Assembly (NCBI GenBank): GCA_030537835.1
Contig: JAUNVB010000013.1
Location: 1-43,827 of the forward strand
Direction of reading: 5' to 3'
DNA from: Andreesenia angusta
Lineage (GTDB): Bacteria > Bacillota > Clostridia > Tissierellales > Gottschalkiaceae
Length of the DNA: 43,827 nucleotides
Positions 16,690 to 24,999 of the stretch are shown piece by piece (the first letter of the stretch is position 1; each line of letters begins with the position of its first letter). Below the pieces are notes generated by a model. The model saw only the letters and a program-made list of their open reading frames with translations. It was not told the DNA's origin and did not search any database. The position numbers and the translations under genes are program-made.

Positions 16690-17868
16690 TTGGTTAATCT
16701 AGATGAATATGTAAAAGATATATTTAATAAAATGGATGAAGACGAAGAGAATATGAAGAAACTCAATATTATGACCATAGGAAAAACCGGTACAGGAAAA
16801 AGCACTCTTATAAATGCAATTTTTGGAGAAGAGATTGTAGAAACTGGAGTAGGAAAGCCAGTCACACAAAATTTAAAAAAAATAGAATTAGCAGGAAACC
16901 CTGTTTCGATATATGATACTAGAGGAATAGAGCTCGATTCAGAAGGACAGAAAGAAGCAAGAGATGAGATAGTAAGAGAGATTAAAAAAAGAGCAGATCT
17001 TGATGATTCGGATGAGAGAATTCATATAATTTGGTACTGTATAAATGCTGGTAGCAATAGAATAGAAGAATATGAAATAGAATTAATAGAGAAACTACAG
17101 TCTATAGCGCCAGTTATAATAGTACTAACTCAATCATTAGGAAAAGAAGCCGTTGAATTTGCAAAATATATTAAATCTGAGGATATAAAATATGACGGCT
17201 TGATTACAGTCTTAGCTAAAGACTATCAACTAGGTGGAATGGAGATAAAAGCACATGGCCTTAAAGATTTAGCTAATATGACTTATAATATGTTAGAAGA
17301 AGGTGTTAGGAGATCTTTTATAAATGCACAGAGAGTAGATTTAGAGAAGAAAGAAGAAATATCTACAGAATATGTAAAGAAAGCTATAAAAGCTTCCGCA
17401 GTAGTTGGAATAACACCTATTCCATTTTCTGATGCAGGCGTATTAGTACCTTTACAGACTATGATGCTAGGAAAGATAACAACAGCATATGGATTGCATA
17501 AAGAAGATATTGTTAAGACTGTTTTATCAGGAGTAATAGGAATGGGTGGAACGACTATAATAGGAAGAGGCATAGTATCTAATGCGTTGAAATTTATACC
17601 TGGTGGCAATATTGTTGGTAGCGCTATAAGTGGTTCAACAGCTGGTATAGTAACTGGAGCACTAGGTTATTCTTATATAAAGGTATTAAATTATATAGCG
17701 AAAGAAAATAACGCTGGTAGAAAAGTTTCTAATGATATAATAGTTTCTCTTATGAAGAAATACTTTGAAGAAAATTCCTCGAAAGGAAAATTATTACTAA
17801 AAGGATTAGGAATAAAAGAAGACGAATCTATGGACGAATTACCCGATATAGATGAGAAAGATCAGTAG
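16690..17868 (+). CDS. P-loop GTPase with DUF697-type C-terminal domain (first of a pair)
   Basis: A GTPase of 392 residues. TTG 16690 is chosen because GAGGTG sits 6 bases upstream; the frame is open back to 16624 with no ribosome site and unconvincing protein. The G domain has the P-loop GKTGTGKST from residue 31, G3 motif DTRG at 76-79, and a TQSL at about 147 in place of NKxD, so specificity for guanine may rest on other residues. IHIIWYCINAGSNRIEEYE is a family block. The C-terminal region (about 230-350: GITPIPFSDAGVLVPLQTMML, then glycine/alanine-rich hydrophobic stretches) resembles DUF697 and probably associates with membrane. It is eight bases upstream of a paralogue. Confidence 0.82.
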   Translation: MVNLDEYVKDIFNKMDEDEENMKKLNIMTIGKTGTGKSTLINAIFGEEIVETGVGKPVTQNLKKIELAGNPVSIYDTRGIELDSEGQKEARDEIVREIKKRADLDDSDERIHIIWYCINAGSNRIEEYEIELIEKLQSIAPVIIVLTQSLGKEAVEFAKYIKSEDIKYDGLITVLAKDYQLGGMEIKAHGLKDLANMTYNMLEEGVRRSFINAQRVDLEKKEEISTEYVKKAIKASAVVGITPIPFSDAGVLVPLQTMMLGKITTAYGLHKEDIVKTVLSGVIGMGGTTIIGRGIVSNALKFIPGGNIVGSAISGSTAGIVTGALGYSYIKVLNYIAKENNAGRKVSNDIIVSLMKKYFEENSSKGKLLLKGLGIKEDESMDELPDIDEKDQ

Positions 17869-17876
17869 GTGATATC

Positions 17877-18947
17877 ATGTCGATTGCAAATATAGTATTA
17901 ATGGGAAAAACAGGTGTTGGAAAGAGCAGTTTAGTAAATAGTGTATTTAAAGAAGAACTTGTAGAAACTGGAAAAGGAAGACCTATTACTGAAGAGATAA
18001 AATTGATAGAAAAAGATGGTATCCCTTTGAGAATTTATGATACAAGAGGATTAGAACTAAAATCAGAAACACAGAGTACAGCAATAGAAGATATAAAGAG
18101 ATTATTGAAAGAGAAAGCAAAGAGCAATAGACCAGATGAATATATACATTATATCTGGTATTGTGTAAATTCAAGATCTAATAGAATCGAAGAATATGAG
18201 ATTGAATTGATAAAAAAATTATCATATTATGTTGAGATAATCTTAGTATTTACTCAATCATTAGGAGACAATTGGAAAGAGTTAAATAGAGAAGTTGAAG
18301 AGAATAATTTGCCTGTACTAAAGACTATACCGATAATGGCAATTGATTACGAAATAAATGATGAGCAAAAGATTGAAGCTTTTGGATTAGATGAGCTAAT
18401 AGAAGTAAGTCTTAACAATATAGATAGAGCTGTTAAAAAAGCATCATCATATTCTGATTTTGAATTAGTAGAAGATAAAGCAAATAAAGCTAAAGAAAAA
18501 ATAAAAAAATATTCAAAAATAGCTTTCATAACAGGACTTACACCCATACCGTTTCAAGATGCTTTCTTATTAGTTCCAAATCAGATAGCAATGATTAATA
18601 AGATAAATAAGATAGTTGGAATCAATTTAGACAAAGAAAGTATAAAACTTATACTAACAGGGCTAACTGGCACTCTTGGTGCAACAGTTACTGGTAAGAC
18701 CATAGTATCTAATGCTTTAAAATTTATACCTGGAGTAGGTACAATAGCGGGAGGAACTATTTCCGCGAGTACTGCAGCAATATTGACAGCAGCATTGGGA
18801 TATGCTTATATTGAAGTTGCTAGTACTGTTTTAAGAAATCAATATCTTCAGAAGGAATTAGATATTGAAGAATTTTCAAATCTATTGAAAAATAAATATA
18901 TAGAATATTTGAAAAAAGGCAAAAAATTAATAAAAATGGATAAGTAA
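17877..18947 (+). CDS. P-loop GTPase with DUF697-type C-terminal domain (second of a pair)
   Basis: A 356-residue paralogue of the gene just before it, with the same order of motifs: P-loop GKTGVGKSS from residue 10, DTRG at 55-58, IHYIWYCVNSRSNRIEEYE, TQSLGDN in the G4 position, and the C-terminal GLTPIPFQDAFLLVPNQIAMI plus a Gly/Ala-rich amphipathic region. Compared with its partner the N-terminus is shorter by about 20 residues and the C-terminus ends in Lys-rich sequence. The tandem arrangement resulted from duplication and suggests a heteromeric GTPase acting at the membrane (inference). Related bacterial families include YcjF/DUF697 proteins and the immunity-like IRG GTPases. It ends at a weak hairpin. 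Confidence 0.82.
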   Translation: MSIANIVLMGKTGVGKSSLVNSVFKEELVETGKGRPITEEIKLIEKDGIPLRIYDTRGLELKSETQSTAIEDIKRLLKEKAKSNRPDEYIHYIWYCVNSRSNRIEEYEIELIKKLSYYVEIILVFTQSLGDNWKELNREVEENNLPVLKTIPIMAIDYEINDEQKIEAFGLDELIEVSLNNIDRAVKKASSYSDFELVEDKANKAKEKIKKYSKIAFITGLTPIPFQDAFLLVPNQIAMINKINKIVGINLDKESIKLILTGLTGTLGATVTGKTIVSNALKFIPGVGTIAGGTISASTAAILTAALGYAYIEVASTVLRNQYLQKELDIEEFSNLLKNKYIEYLKKGKKLIKMDK

Positions 18948-18976
18948 ATGCTGTCGGTCTTGTACCGTCAGCATTT
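18946..18976 (+). terminator. Hairpin after the GTPase pair
   Basis: AAATGCTGTCGGT pairs with ACCGTCAGCATTT with one mismatch; the stem starts within the stop codon. The T tract is short, so it may be leaky. Confidence 0.6.
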
Positions 18977-19010
18977 CTATGATTTAATTATAATAAAGGA
19001 GTAGGAACAA

Positions 19011-19418
19011 ATGTTTAATAGAATCTTGAAATCTGTACCTGATAGTGTTTTAAAGAGAATGATAAAAAGAGCTGAAAAGAGATATAAAAAGTTAGAAGAT
19101 GAATTAAACAGAAGAGTCTGTCTTAATTATGAGCAATACGATTTAGATTATTTTTGCGATAATCCAGATACGATAATTCTTTATAATAAAGTTGACTTAG
19201 ACTATCTAATAGTTTGGGCAGACAATAATGCAATGAAGAATGGCTATGATTTAAGTCCTTTTTGGCCGGATACAATATCTTATGATAATTTCAATTTCGC
19301 TAGATTGAAAGTCTGTAGATCCTTACATTCTTATATAATATCTGATGCAGACGAAGATTATGAAAAGGAGATATATTTTAACCCTTCATTATTTACAGAC
19401 TCAGGTTGGGAACTTTAA
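19011..19418 (+). CDS. Hypothetical cytoplasmic protein
   Basis: A 135-residue soluble protein without a family I recognise. The N-terminus is a basic amphipathic helix (LKRMIKRAEKRYKKLEDELNRR), and the rest is acidic and rich in Tyr, Asp and Asn (YEQYDLDYFCDNPDTIILY). Three Cys residues are spaced irregularly and do not form a metal-site pattern. AAAGGAG precedes ATG 19011. It leads a run of four genes on the plus strand ending in uppP, with gaps of 15, 23 and 21 bases, so it is probably the first gene of that operon. Confidence 0.7.
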   Translation: MFNRILKSVPDSVLKRMIKRAEKRYKKLEDELNRRVCLNYEQYDLDYFCDNPDTIILYNKVDLDYLIVWADNNAMKNGYDLSPFWPDTISYDNFNFARLKVCRSLHSYIISDADEDYEKEIYFNPSLFTDSGWEL

Positions 19419-19433
19419 ATTAGGAGTGATTAT

Positions 19434-19991
19434 TTGGGAAAATTCATAGATTTTACTTATAGACCTGGTTTAAGAGCAATAAAAACTTCGGTAGCAATCT
19501 TTTTATGCCTATTAGTAGGGAGTATATTTTGGTTTAGCAATCCATTTTATTCTATTATACCTACAATATTATGTATACAGCCAACCTATATGCAATCAAA
19601 ATTCATGGGAATACATAGAGTAGCAGGAACGGCTATTGCCGGTATTTTTTCGCTACTTACATTAGAAATAATGAATATAATACCTATAGATGATATAAAG
19701 CTCTTAAGAATATTTATAATACCTATAGCTGGATTTTTAATTATAATAATATGCAATTATTTGAGACTTAAGAGTTCAGTAATAACTGCTAGTATAACTT
19801 TTATAGTAATAATATTTACAAGCTCTATAGACGATCACTCTGCATTAAATCATGTGATCTACAGATCTATAGACACATTAATAGGAGTTGGTATAGGATT
19901 GATAGTGAATAAATATTTTTTTAGAAAAAAAAGTTTAGAACAACTTAAGAAGTATAAAAAATTAGATAGCGAAGACTTAGAGGATATGTAG
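19434..19991 (+). CDS. FUSC/ArAE-like membrane protein, short form
   Basis: A 185-residue protein with about five transmembrane helices. The opening (RPGLRAIKTSVAIFLCLLVGSIFW, then NPFYSIIPTILCIQPTY) and HRVAGTAIAGIFSLLTL match the membrane half of aromatic acid exporter family 1 (ArAE_1/YgaE-like). The cytoplasmic C-terminal domain of longer members is missing; the protein ends in a charged tail. It may be a minimal exporter or need a partner. Start TTG 19434 follows AGGAGTG. It is second in the operon before the methyltransferase and uppP genes. Confidence 0.78.
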   Translation: MGKFIDFTYRPGLRAIKTSVAIFLCLLVGSIFWFSNPFYSIIPTILCIQPTYMQSKFMGIHRVAGTAIAGIFSLLTLEIMNIIPIDDIKLLRIFIIPIAGFLIIIICNYLRLKSSVITASITFIVIIFTSSIDDHSALNHVIYRSIDTLIGVGIGLIVNKYFFRKKSLEQLKKYKKLDSEDLEDM

Positions 19992-20014
19992 TTATTAAAA
20001 GAGGATGTGTTAGT

Positions 20015-20605
20015 ATGGAAATATCATATGAAGAAAAGAAGAAGAAGAGAATCGAAAAATATGAATGCAAAGATAGACTTAATGAAATGGAGATAGATAA
20101 GAGCTTAAAACTATTAAAACCTAATTCAAAATCTGTTATAGCTGATATTGGTTCAGGAACAGGAGTTTTTGCATTTGAAATATCTAAAACAGTAGATAAA
20201 GTCTTTTCAATAGAGAGACAAGAAATGATGATAGATATACAAAGAGATAAGATATCTAAAGGAGAAGGACAGAATATTGAAATATTAGAAGAAGATATTG
20301 AAGGAAAGAGTTTTTGCTTTAAAGATAATTTCTTGACAGGGGTAATTCTAATAACTTTAGTTCATGAAATAGAAGATAAAGATAAATTTATAAATGAAAT
20401 ATATAGAAGTCTTAAAAAGGAAGGTAGAGTTCTAGTAATAGATTTTAAAAAAGATGAAGAAAAGCTTGATATGGGACCACCTTTAGAAGAGAGAATTAAC
20501 GATGAAGAAATGGAAAGACTATTTACAGACAGAGGATTTAAAACTATAGAATATTCTAAAAATATGGGATATTATTATAGATATGTATTTGAAGTAATTA
20601 AATAA
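20015..20605 (+). CDS. Class I SAM-dependent methyltransferase
   Basis: A 196-residue methyltransferase. Motif I is ADIGSGTGVFAFEI (about residue 43), motif II ends in IERQEMM, and the post-motif strand is GVILITLVHEIEDKDKFINE, followed by SLKKEGRVLVIDFKK. The layout is that of UbiE/Methyltransf_11-type enzymes acting on small molecules. The substrate cannot be inferred; the neighbouring FUSC and UppP genes suggest an envelope-related compound only weakly. ATG 20015 has AGAGGATG upstream. Confidence 0.85.
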   Translation: MEISYEEKKKKRIEKYECKDRLNEMEIDKSLKLLKPNSKSVIADIGSGTGVFAFEISKTVDKVFSIERQEMMIDIQRDKISKGEGQNIEILEEDIEGKSFCFKDNFLTGVILITLVHEIEDKDKFINEIYRSLKKEGRVLVIDFKKDEEKLDMGPPLEERINDEEMERLFTDRGFKTIEYSKNMGYYYRYVFEVIK

Positions 20606-20626
20606 AGAAAGAGAGAAGAGTATATT

Positions 20627-21475
20627 ATGGAACTTTTTATTGAATTATTTAAATCATTGATTTTAGGTATTGTAGAAGGAGCTACGGAATTCTTACCAGT
20701 TTCATCTACAGGGCATCTAATTATATTTCAAAATATAATTAATTTTAAATCTAGCACAGAGAACTATATTGAAATGTATACCTATGTCATTCAATTAGGA
20801 GCTATATTAGCAGTAGTATTTTTATATAGAGACAAAATATTAAATACATTAAAAGATTTTTCACCTAAGAAAGTAGGATATGAAAAATCTGGCTTTAGAT
20901 TTTGGTTAGTAATAGTAATTGCGTGCATACCTGGAGGAATTGCAACTATATTATTAGACGATTTAGCAGATAAATACCTATTCAATCCAGTGTCAGTTTC
21001 TATAGTATTAGTACTTGGAGCAATATTTATGATAGTTTCTGAGAGTAAAATAAGACCGGATAAAGGAGATGAAAAAGAAGAGATACAATTGTCAATAAGA
21101 CAGGCAATTACTGTGGGATTATTCCAATGTCTTGCAATAATGCCTGGGATGTCAAGATCAGCTTCTACAATAATAGGAGGATGGTTTGCAGGACTGTCTT
21201 CAGTAGTAGCAGCAGAATTCTCTTTCTTTTTAGCTATACCGGTTATGGTAGGTATGAGTGCTTTAAAAATCATAAAATTAGGAGGCTTTAGTCTACTTAC
21301 TGGAGCAGAGATATTATCACTAGTAGTAGGATTTGTAGTATCATTCATAGTAGCATTATTAGTTATAGAGAGATTCATATCTTATCTAAAAAGAAAGCCT
21401 ATGAAAGCATTTGCTATATATAGAATCGTTTTAGGATTTGTAGTACTAGGAACAGGATTATTAGGAATAATATAA
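20627..21475 (+). CDS. uppP: Undecaprenyl-diphosphatase
   Basis: A 282-residue membrane enzyme (BacA/UppP) that removes a phosphate from undecaprenyl diphosphate, recycling the lipid carrier for peptidoglycan and giving bacitracin tolerance. EGATEFLPVSSTGHLI (about residues 18-33) and PGMSRSASTIIGGWFAG are the two conserved active-site blocks, with catalytic Glu, His and Arg residues present. About eight helices; length is normal. Last gene of a four-gene run, with a terminator starting at its stop codon. Confidence 0.95.
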   Translation: MELFIELFKSLILGIVEGATEFLPVSSTGHLIIFQNIINFKSSTENYIEMYTYVIQLGAILAVVFLYRDKILNTLKDFSPKKVGYEKSGFRFWLVIVIACIPGGIATILLDDLADKYLFNPVSVSIVLVLGAIFMIVSESKIRPDKGDEKEEIQLSIRQAITVGLFQCLAIMPGMSRSASTIIGGWFAGLSSVVAAEFSFFLAIPVMVGMSALKIIKLGGFSLLTGAEILSLVVGFVVSFIVALLVIERFISYLKRKPMKAFAIYRIVLGFVVLGTGLLGII

Positions 21476-21503
21476 AAGAATTGGATAATCCAATTCTTTT
21501 TTT
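21474..21503 (+). terminator. Terminator after uppP
   Basis: AGAATTGGA pairs with TCCAATTCT around TAA, flanked by A and T runs. The 5' edge overlaps the uppP stop codon. Confidence 0.9.
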
Positions 21504-21548
21504 GATTTGAATCATAGCATTAGAAATTCTTTTTTAATAGAATTATAC

Positions 21549-21554
21549 TATAAT
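21549..21554 (+). promoter_or_regulatory. Probable -10 box for the sulfite reductase-like gene
   Basis: TATAAT at 21549-21554, 23 bases before ATG 21577. No good -35. Because the upstream in-frame ATG 21553 falls inside this box, it supports the later start. Confidence 0.4.
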
Positions 21555-21576
21555 GATAAAGAGAAGAGGGAAGAGA

Positions 21577-22308
21577 ATGGCCGCACATTTTGGGAATTTA
21601 GAAAAAGTAATAAATGGAAAGAGAAGATATTCCATAACTCCACATATACCCGGAGGATTCGTAAAACCAGAAGAACTTGAAAGAATTGCAAAAGTTGCTA
21701 AAAAATATAATGCTACTTTGAAATTCACATCAGGTCAGAGGATTCTCATAGGTCATTTAAAAGAAGAAGATATTTTAGATGTTTGGAAGGAATTAGATAT
21801 GGAGCCAGCAATAACTTCACCAAATTCTGTAAAAAATGTTGAAATATGTCCTGCTAATATGTGTAAGAGGAGCAAGTACGGAACAATAGGAATTGGGATG
21901 AAACTCTCTAGAAAATATCAGAGAGAGCCTATGCCTTGTAGAACGAAAATAGGAGTTGCGGGCTGTAGAAACGCATGTGGGAGTGCATATAGCAAAGATA
22001 TTGGGGTGATTGCAGATATAGATGGTTCACTTATAGTAACAGCCGGAGGATCTTCTGGATTTCATCCTAGAATTGCTGATATTATAGATAGAAGTTTAGA
22101 TGAAGAAGGTGCTTTAGATTTAATAGATAGAATTGTTGAGTTCTATAAATCATCTGCTGACTTAGGGGAAAAATTAGGACCATTTATAGATAGAATAGGA
22201 TTAGATGAGTTTAGAAAGAATGTTGTAAAAGAGGAAAGACTTGATATTATAAATCAACCGACACCAGAGGATATAATGATTGCAAAAGCTAAACAAGCTA
22301 ATATATAA
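21577..22308 (+). CDS. Small siroheme/4Fe-4S sulfite or nitrite reductase-like protein
   Basis: A 243-residue protein with the nitrite/sulfite reductase 4Fe-4S domain. Cys91 and Cys96 (CPANMC) with Cys130 and Cys134 (GCRNACG) supply the four ligands for the coupled cluster and siroheme, followed by DIGV as in the family; Cys121 is extra. The N-terminal ferredoxin-like half (GGFVKPEELERIAKVAKKY, FTSGQRILIGHL) is also typical. It is much shorter than assimilatory CysI, being like the small stand-alone sulfite reductases of anaerobes and methanogens. No siroheme-synthesis or electron-donor gene is adjacent. ATG 21577 has GAGGG 6 bases upstream and is preferred over ATG 21553. Substrate uncertain. 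Confidence 0.87.
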   Translation: MAAHFGNLEKVINGKRRYSITPHIPGGFVKPEELERIAKVAKKYNATLKFTSGQRILIGHLKEEDILDVWKELDMEPAITSPNSVKNVEICPANMCKRSKYGTIGIGMKLSRKYQREPMPCRTKIGVAGCRNACGSAYSKDIGVIADIDGSLIVTAGGSSGFHPRIADIIDRSLDEEGALDLIDRIVEFYKSSADLGEKLGPFIDRIGLDEFRKNVVKEERLDIINQPTPEDIMIAKAKQANI

Positions 22309-22315
22309 GAAAATT

Positions 22316-22357
22316 AAAGACCAAGAGCTAATTGAAAAATAGCTCTTGGTCTTTTTT
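22316..22357. terminator. Bidirectional terminator
   Basis: AAAGACCAAGAGCT and AGCTCTTGGTCTTT form a perfect 14-base stem with a run of T after it. It separates the convergent sulfite reductase-like gene and the antiporter operon, and can serve both. Confidence 0.88.
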
Positions 22358-22358
22358 A

Positions 22359-23960
22359 TTATAATACCAGATAATGTACTCCTCCTAGAATTATGAAAAA
22401 ATACATAACTATTGTCACGACAATTTCATTAAAAGCTAGATCTATTGCAAAGCCCTTTTTAAAGAAAGCGTATTTAGATATTACGAATTTATATACTAAT
22501 ATTCCTATTACTATAAAACCGGCCCAATACAGAGTCTTTATAGCATATAGTTTTAGATCCACAACTAGATTTAAATCGAAGAAATAATTCGTAAATTTGC
22601 TCCCAAATATACCTAAAAGTAAACATTGCACTGAGAAAAGCATAAGAGCAATAGTTTGAGTTTTTCTTTCATTTATCCTTTTAGGATGTAATTTTTTCTT
22701 ATCAAATAGTATATTGCTCATTTTTACAAATGACATAACTGTTCCTAAATTTATAATATTTATAAATTTCTCAATCCATAAACCATGAGTACCCATTTGA
22801 ATAAAGTATTTAGATATACTACCATTAAAAAATGGAGCACCAGTAATACCTAAAATTCCCACTAGAGTAGCAATTCCCGCAAAGGGCATTGCCTTCATGA
22901 CCCCATTTATTTCGTATAGATTTCTAGTATTATATTGTTTTATTATAGCACCGGCACTAAGTGCTAATAGAGATTTAAATAGTGAGTGGTTTATTATATG
23001 GTACATACCACCAGCTTGTGCTATAGGTGTATCTATAGATAGTGCAATCATCATAAGACCTAGTTGAGATATTGTGTGATAGGCTAATATCATCTTTAAA
23101 TCGACTTGACAGAGTGCAAATACAAATCCAAAAATGGAAGTAATTAATCCTATCATCATAAAGAAATCGTCCATATTTATAACGGAATAAAACATATCTC
23201 TCATTCTTATATATAAGTAAATACTCGATTTAATATAAATACCAGAAAGTATTGCCGTAACTATAGGGGGAGCTCCTGGAGTACCATGTGCTTTTGGTAA
23301 CCAACTAAAAACTGGTATTACAGCACATTTTATTCCAGTTCCTGCTAATAGTAAAGCATAGGGGATTACAAGAGTTCTAGCATCTAGTTTACTTATAGAA
23401 GATTTAAGAAAATCAATATCCAATCCTCCACAGATTCTATAGATAATTGCAATCCCTAATAAGAAGAACATCATACCAGTAGTATTAGTCATCAGATACA
23501 AGAGTCCATCATAGATAGATCTGCTATCTCGTTTATACATTATAAGTATTGCTGAGATTATAATAGAAATCTCTATAGATATAAAAATATTGAATAGATC
23601 TCTAGATAAGAATAATAAAATTATTAGAGATTCTAATGTTAAAAATAAAAATTTAAATAATTTATCGTGCATATAATCAGTTGCACTAAATATATTAAAA
23701 ATTAAAAACAGCCAAGTCACTAATACGACGAATAAAGAAGAGATAGAATCCGCGTATAGACTTATTCCCATAAGTCCTGATCCACCAATATTTATTTCAA
23801 TTGGAATACCCGTAGATTTTATGACCATAAGGTTTCTAATTGCGAGTATAAGGGCTCCAACTTGAACTAATATAGATATATAGTTGATTTTCTTATAAGG
23901 AATCAAATAAATTATAAGACTTATGAGAATAGGCGCTAAAATTAATGAATATAATTCCAT
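22359..23960 (-). CDS. mrpD: Antiporter subunit D (MrpD/MbhH-like, NuoN/L family)
   Basis: A 533-residue polytopic membrane protein and the only large proton-conducting subunit in this operon. Key charged residues of the NuoL/M/N-type channel can be seen: Glu130 in FISIEI, Lys211 in GTGIKCAVIPVFSWLPKAHG, His225, and Lys244 in SGIYIK. It is the last gene of a seven-gene minus-strand operon and ends at the shared terminator. In Mrp antiporters this subunit works with a larger MrpA; no full MrpA is encoded here, as in Mbh-type modules where MbhH is the sole large antiporter subunit. It exchanges H+ for Na+. Confidence 0.9.
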   Translation of the reverse strand: MELYSLILAPILISLIIYLIPYKKINYISILVQVGALILAIRNLMVIKSTGIPIEINIGGSGLMGISLYADSISSLFVVLVTWLFLIFNIFSATDYMHDKLFKFLFLTLESLIILLFLSRDLFNIFISIEISIIISAILIMYKRDSRSIYDGLLYLMTNTTGMMFFLLGIAIIYRICGGLDIDFLKSSISKLDARTLVIPYALLLAGTGIKCAVIPVFSWLPKAHGTPGAPPIVTAILSGIYIKSSIYLYIRMRDMFYSVINMDDFFMMIGLITSIFGFVFALCQVDLKMILAYHTISQLGLMMIALSIDTPIAQAGGMYHIINHSLFKSLLALSAGAIIKQYNTRNLYEINGVMKAMPFAGIATLVGILGITGAPFFNGSISKYFIQMGTHGLWIEKFINIINLGTVMSFVKMSNILFDKKKLHPKRINERKTQTIALMLFSVQCLLLGIFGSKFTNYFFDLNLVVDLKLYAIKTLYWAGFIVIGILVYKFVISKYAFFKKGFAIDLAFNEIVVTIVMYFFIILGGVHYLVL

Positions 23961-23963
23961 GAT

Positions 23964-24317
23964 TTAACCATCCTTTAATCTATTATTTCTAGCTTTTTTC
24001 CAATCCCAAGTACCATATCTATGAAACATACTTATATACATAGAAAGGGTAACGGCAGTAGTTGCAACCCCTATAACGATTATAGTAATTACTAGAGCTT
24101 GAGGTATAGGATCTGCTACAGCTTTATTAGTAATATCCCCAATAGGAGGAACCATTCCCGGTCTGAAGTTTGCACCTAAAAAGTACAGGATAATACCTAT
24201 CTCCATAATCATAAGAGAGAGTATAGATTTCATAATATCCCTTCTAGCTATTAGACCGAATAGAGCAATAAAAAACAGCGCTAACCCTGCAATCTCAACA
24301 GTATTTATATCATTCAA
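23964..24317 (-). CDS. mrpC: Antiporter subunit C (MrpC/MbhG-like, NuoK family)
   Basis: A protein of about 117 residues with three transmembrane helices. SILSLMIMEIGIILYFLGANF and PIPQALVITIIVIGVATTAVTLSMYI are the conserved MrpC/NuoK blocks, including the membrane Glu. The start is uncertain: AAGGAGG (complement of 24330-24336) lies 12 bases before TTG 24317, which I take; the open frame extends to 24341 but that would place the start upstream of the ribosome site. It overlaps the end of the previous gene by 8 bases and ends 3 bases before the D subunit start. Confidence 0.85.
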   Translation of the reverse strand: MNDINTVEIAGLALFFIALFGLIARRDIMKSILSLMIMEIGIILYFLGANFRPGMVPPIGDITNKAVADPIPQALVITIIVIGVATTAVTLSMYISMFHRYGTWDWKKARNNRLKDG

Positions 24318-24999
24318 TTTCTTCAGCTTCCTCCTTCCCAAAATAGATAAATCTCAAGAATATAGCTGATAGACCACAAGCCACTTTTATTCCTAAGAGC
24401 ACATTTGCTATTTGAATATATTGTCTAGTGCTTATAAAACTTATTTTCTTAGATAAGAATATGAAGACTAAGATTAAAAAAGCAGAATAAAATATCTTTT
24501 CCAATGTATATGGGATCTTATAATCGTATCTTTCATTAGGTACTATTAAATATCTACACATTATTATAGTGGTCATAATAGCTCCACCTTGGAATCCACC
24601 ACCAGGAGAATCAGTCCCTCTAGTTATTATATAGATTCCAAAAATTATAAATATAGGATAGATAATACTTACTAAAGTTCTTTGTATACTAGATTGACTA
24701 AAGTCAATCGATTCAGAACTCGCTATCTTCTCAAGATTATTTTCAAATATTTCTAGTTTAATAAACTGAAATATTGCGATTACAGCTATTAATAGAAGTA
24801 GAGCTTCGAATATAGTATCAAAAATCCTATAGTCAAGGTATATTGCAGTGACTATATTTTGAACTTGTGAATTAGCTTGAGCATTATTTATATATAGATC
24901 TGCTAATTCTGTACTACTAGTATTAGCAGAGTCAATATAGATATAAGAGAATATTAAAAAAGCGATAAAAATTATTACTGCCCAAAATTTCTGCCTCAC
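24310..24999 (-). CDS. Fused MrpA-tail/MrpB subunit (MbhE+MbhF-like)
   Basis: A 229-residue membrane protein made of two parts. Residues 1-85 (one N-terminal helix, an extracellular loop ending QVQNIVTAIYLDYRIFDTIFEALL, then a second helix) match the MbhE-like end of MrpA. Residues about 105-220 match MrpB/MbhF, with the conserved TRGTDSPGGGFQGG at 127-140. In classic mrp operons these segments belong to MrpA and MrpB; in Thermococcus mbh they are separate genes. Here they are fused. The GTG start overlaps the previous stop (TAGTG) and has AGGAGG upstream. Confidence 0.82.
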   Translation of the reverse strand: MRQKFWAVIIFIAFLIFSYIYIDSANTSSTELADLYINNAQANSQVQNIVTAIYLDYRIFDTIFEALLLLIAVIAIFQFIKLEIFENNLEKIASSESIDFSQSSIQRTLVSIIYPIFIIFGIYIITRGTDSPGGGFQGGAIMTTIIMCRYLIVPNERYDYKIPYTLEKIFYSAFLILVFIFLSKKISFISTRQYIQIANVLLGIKVACGLSAIFLRFIYFGKEEAEEIE

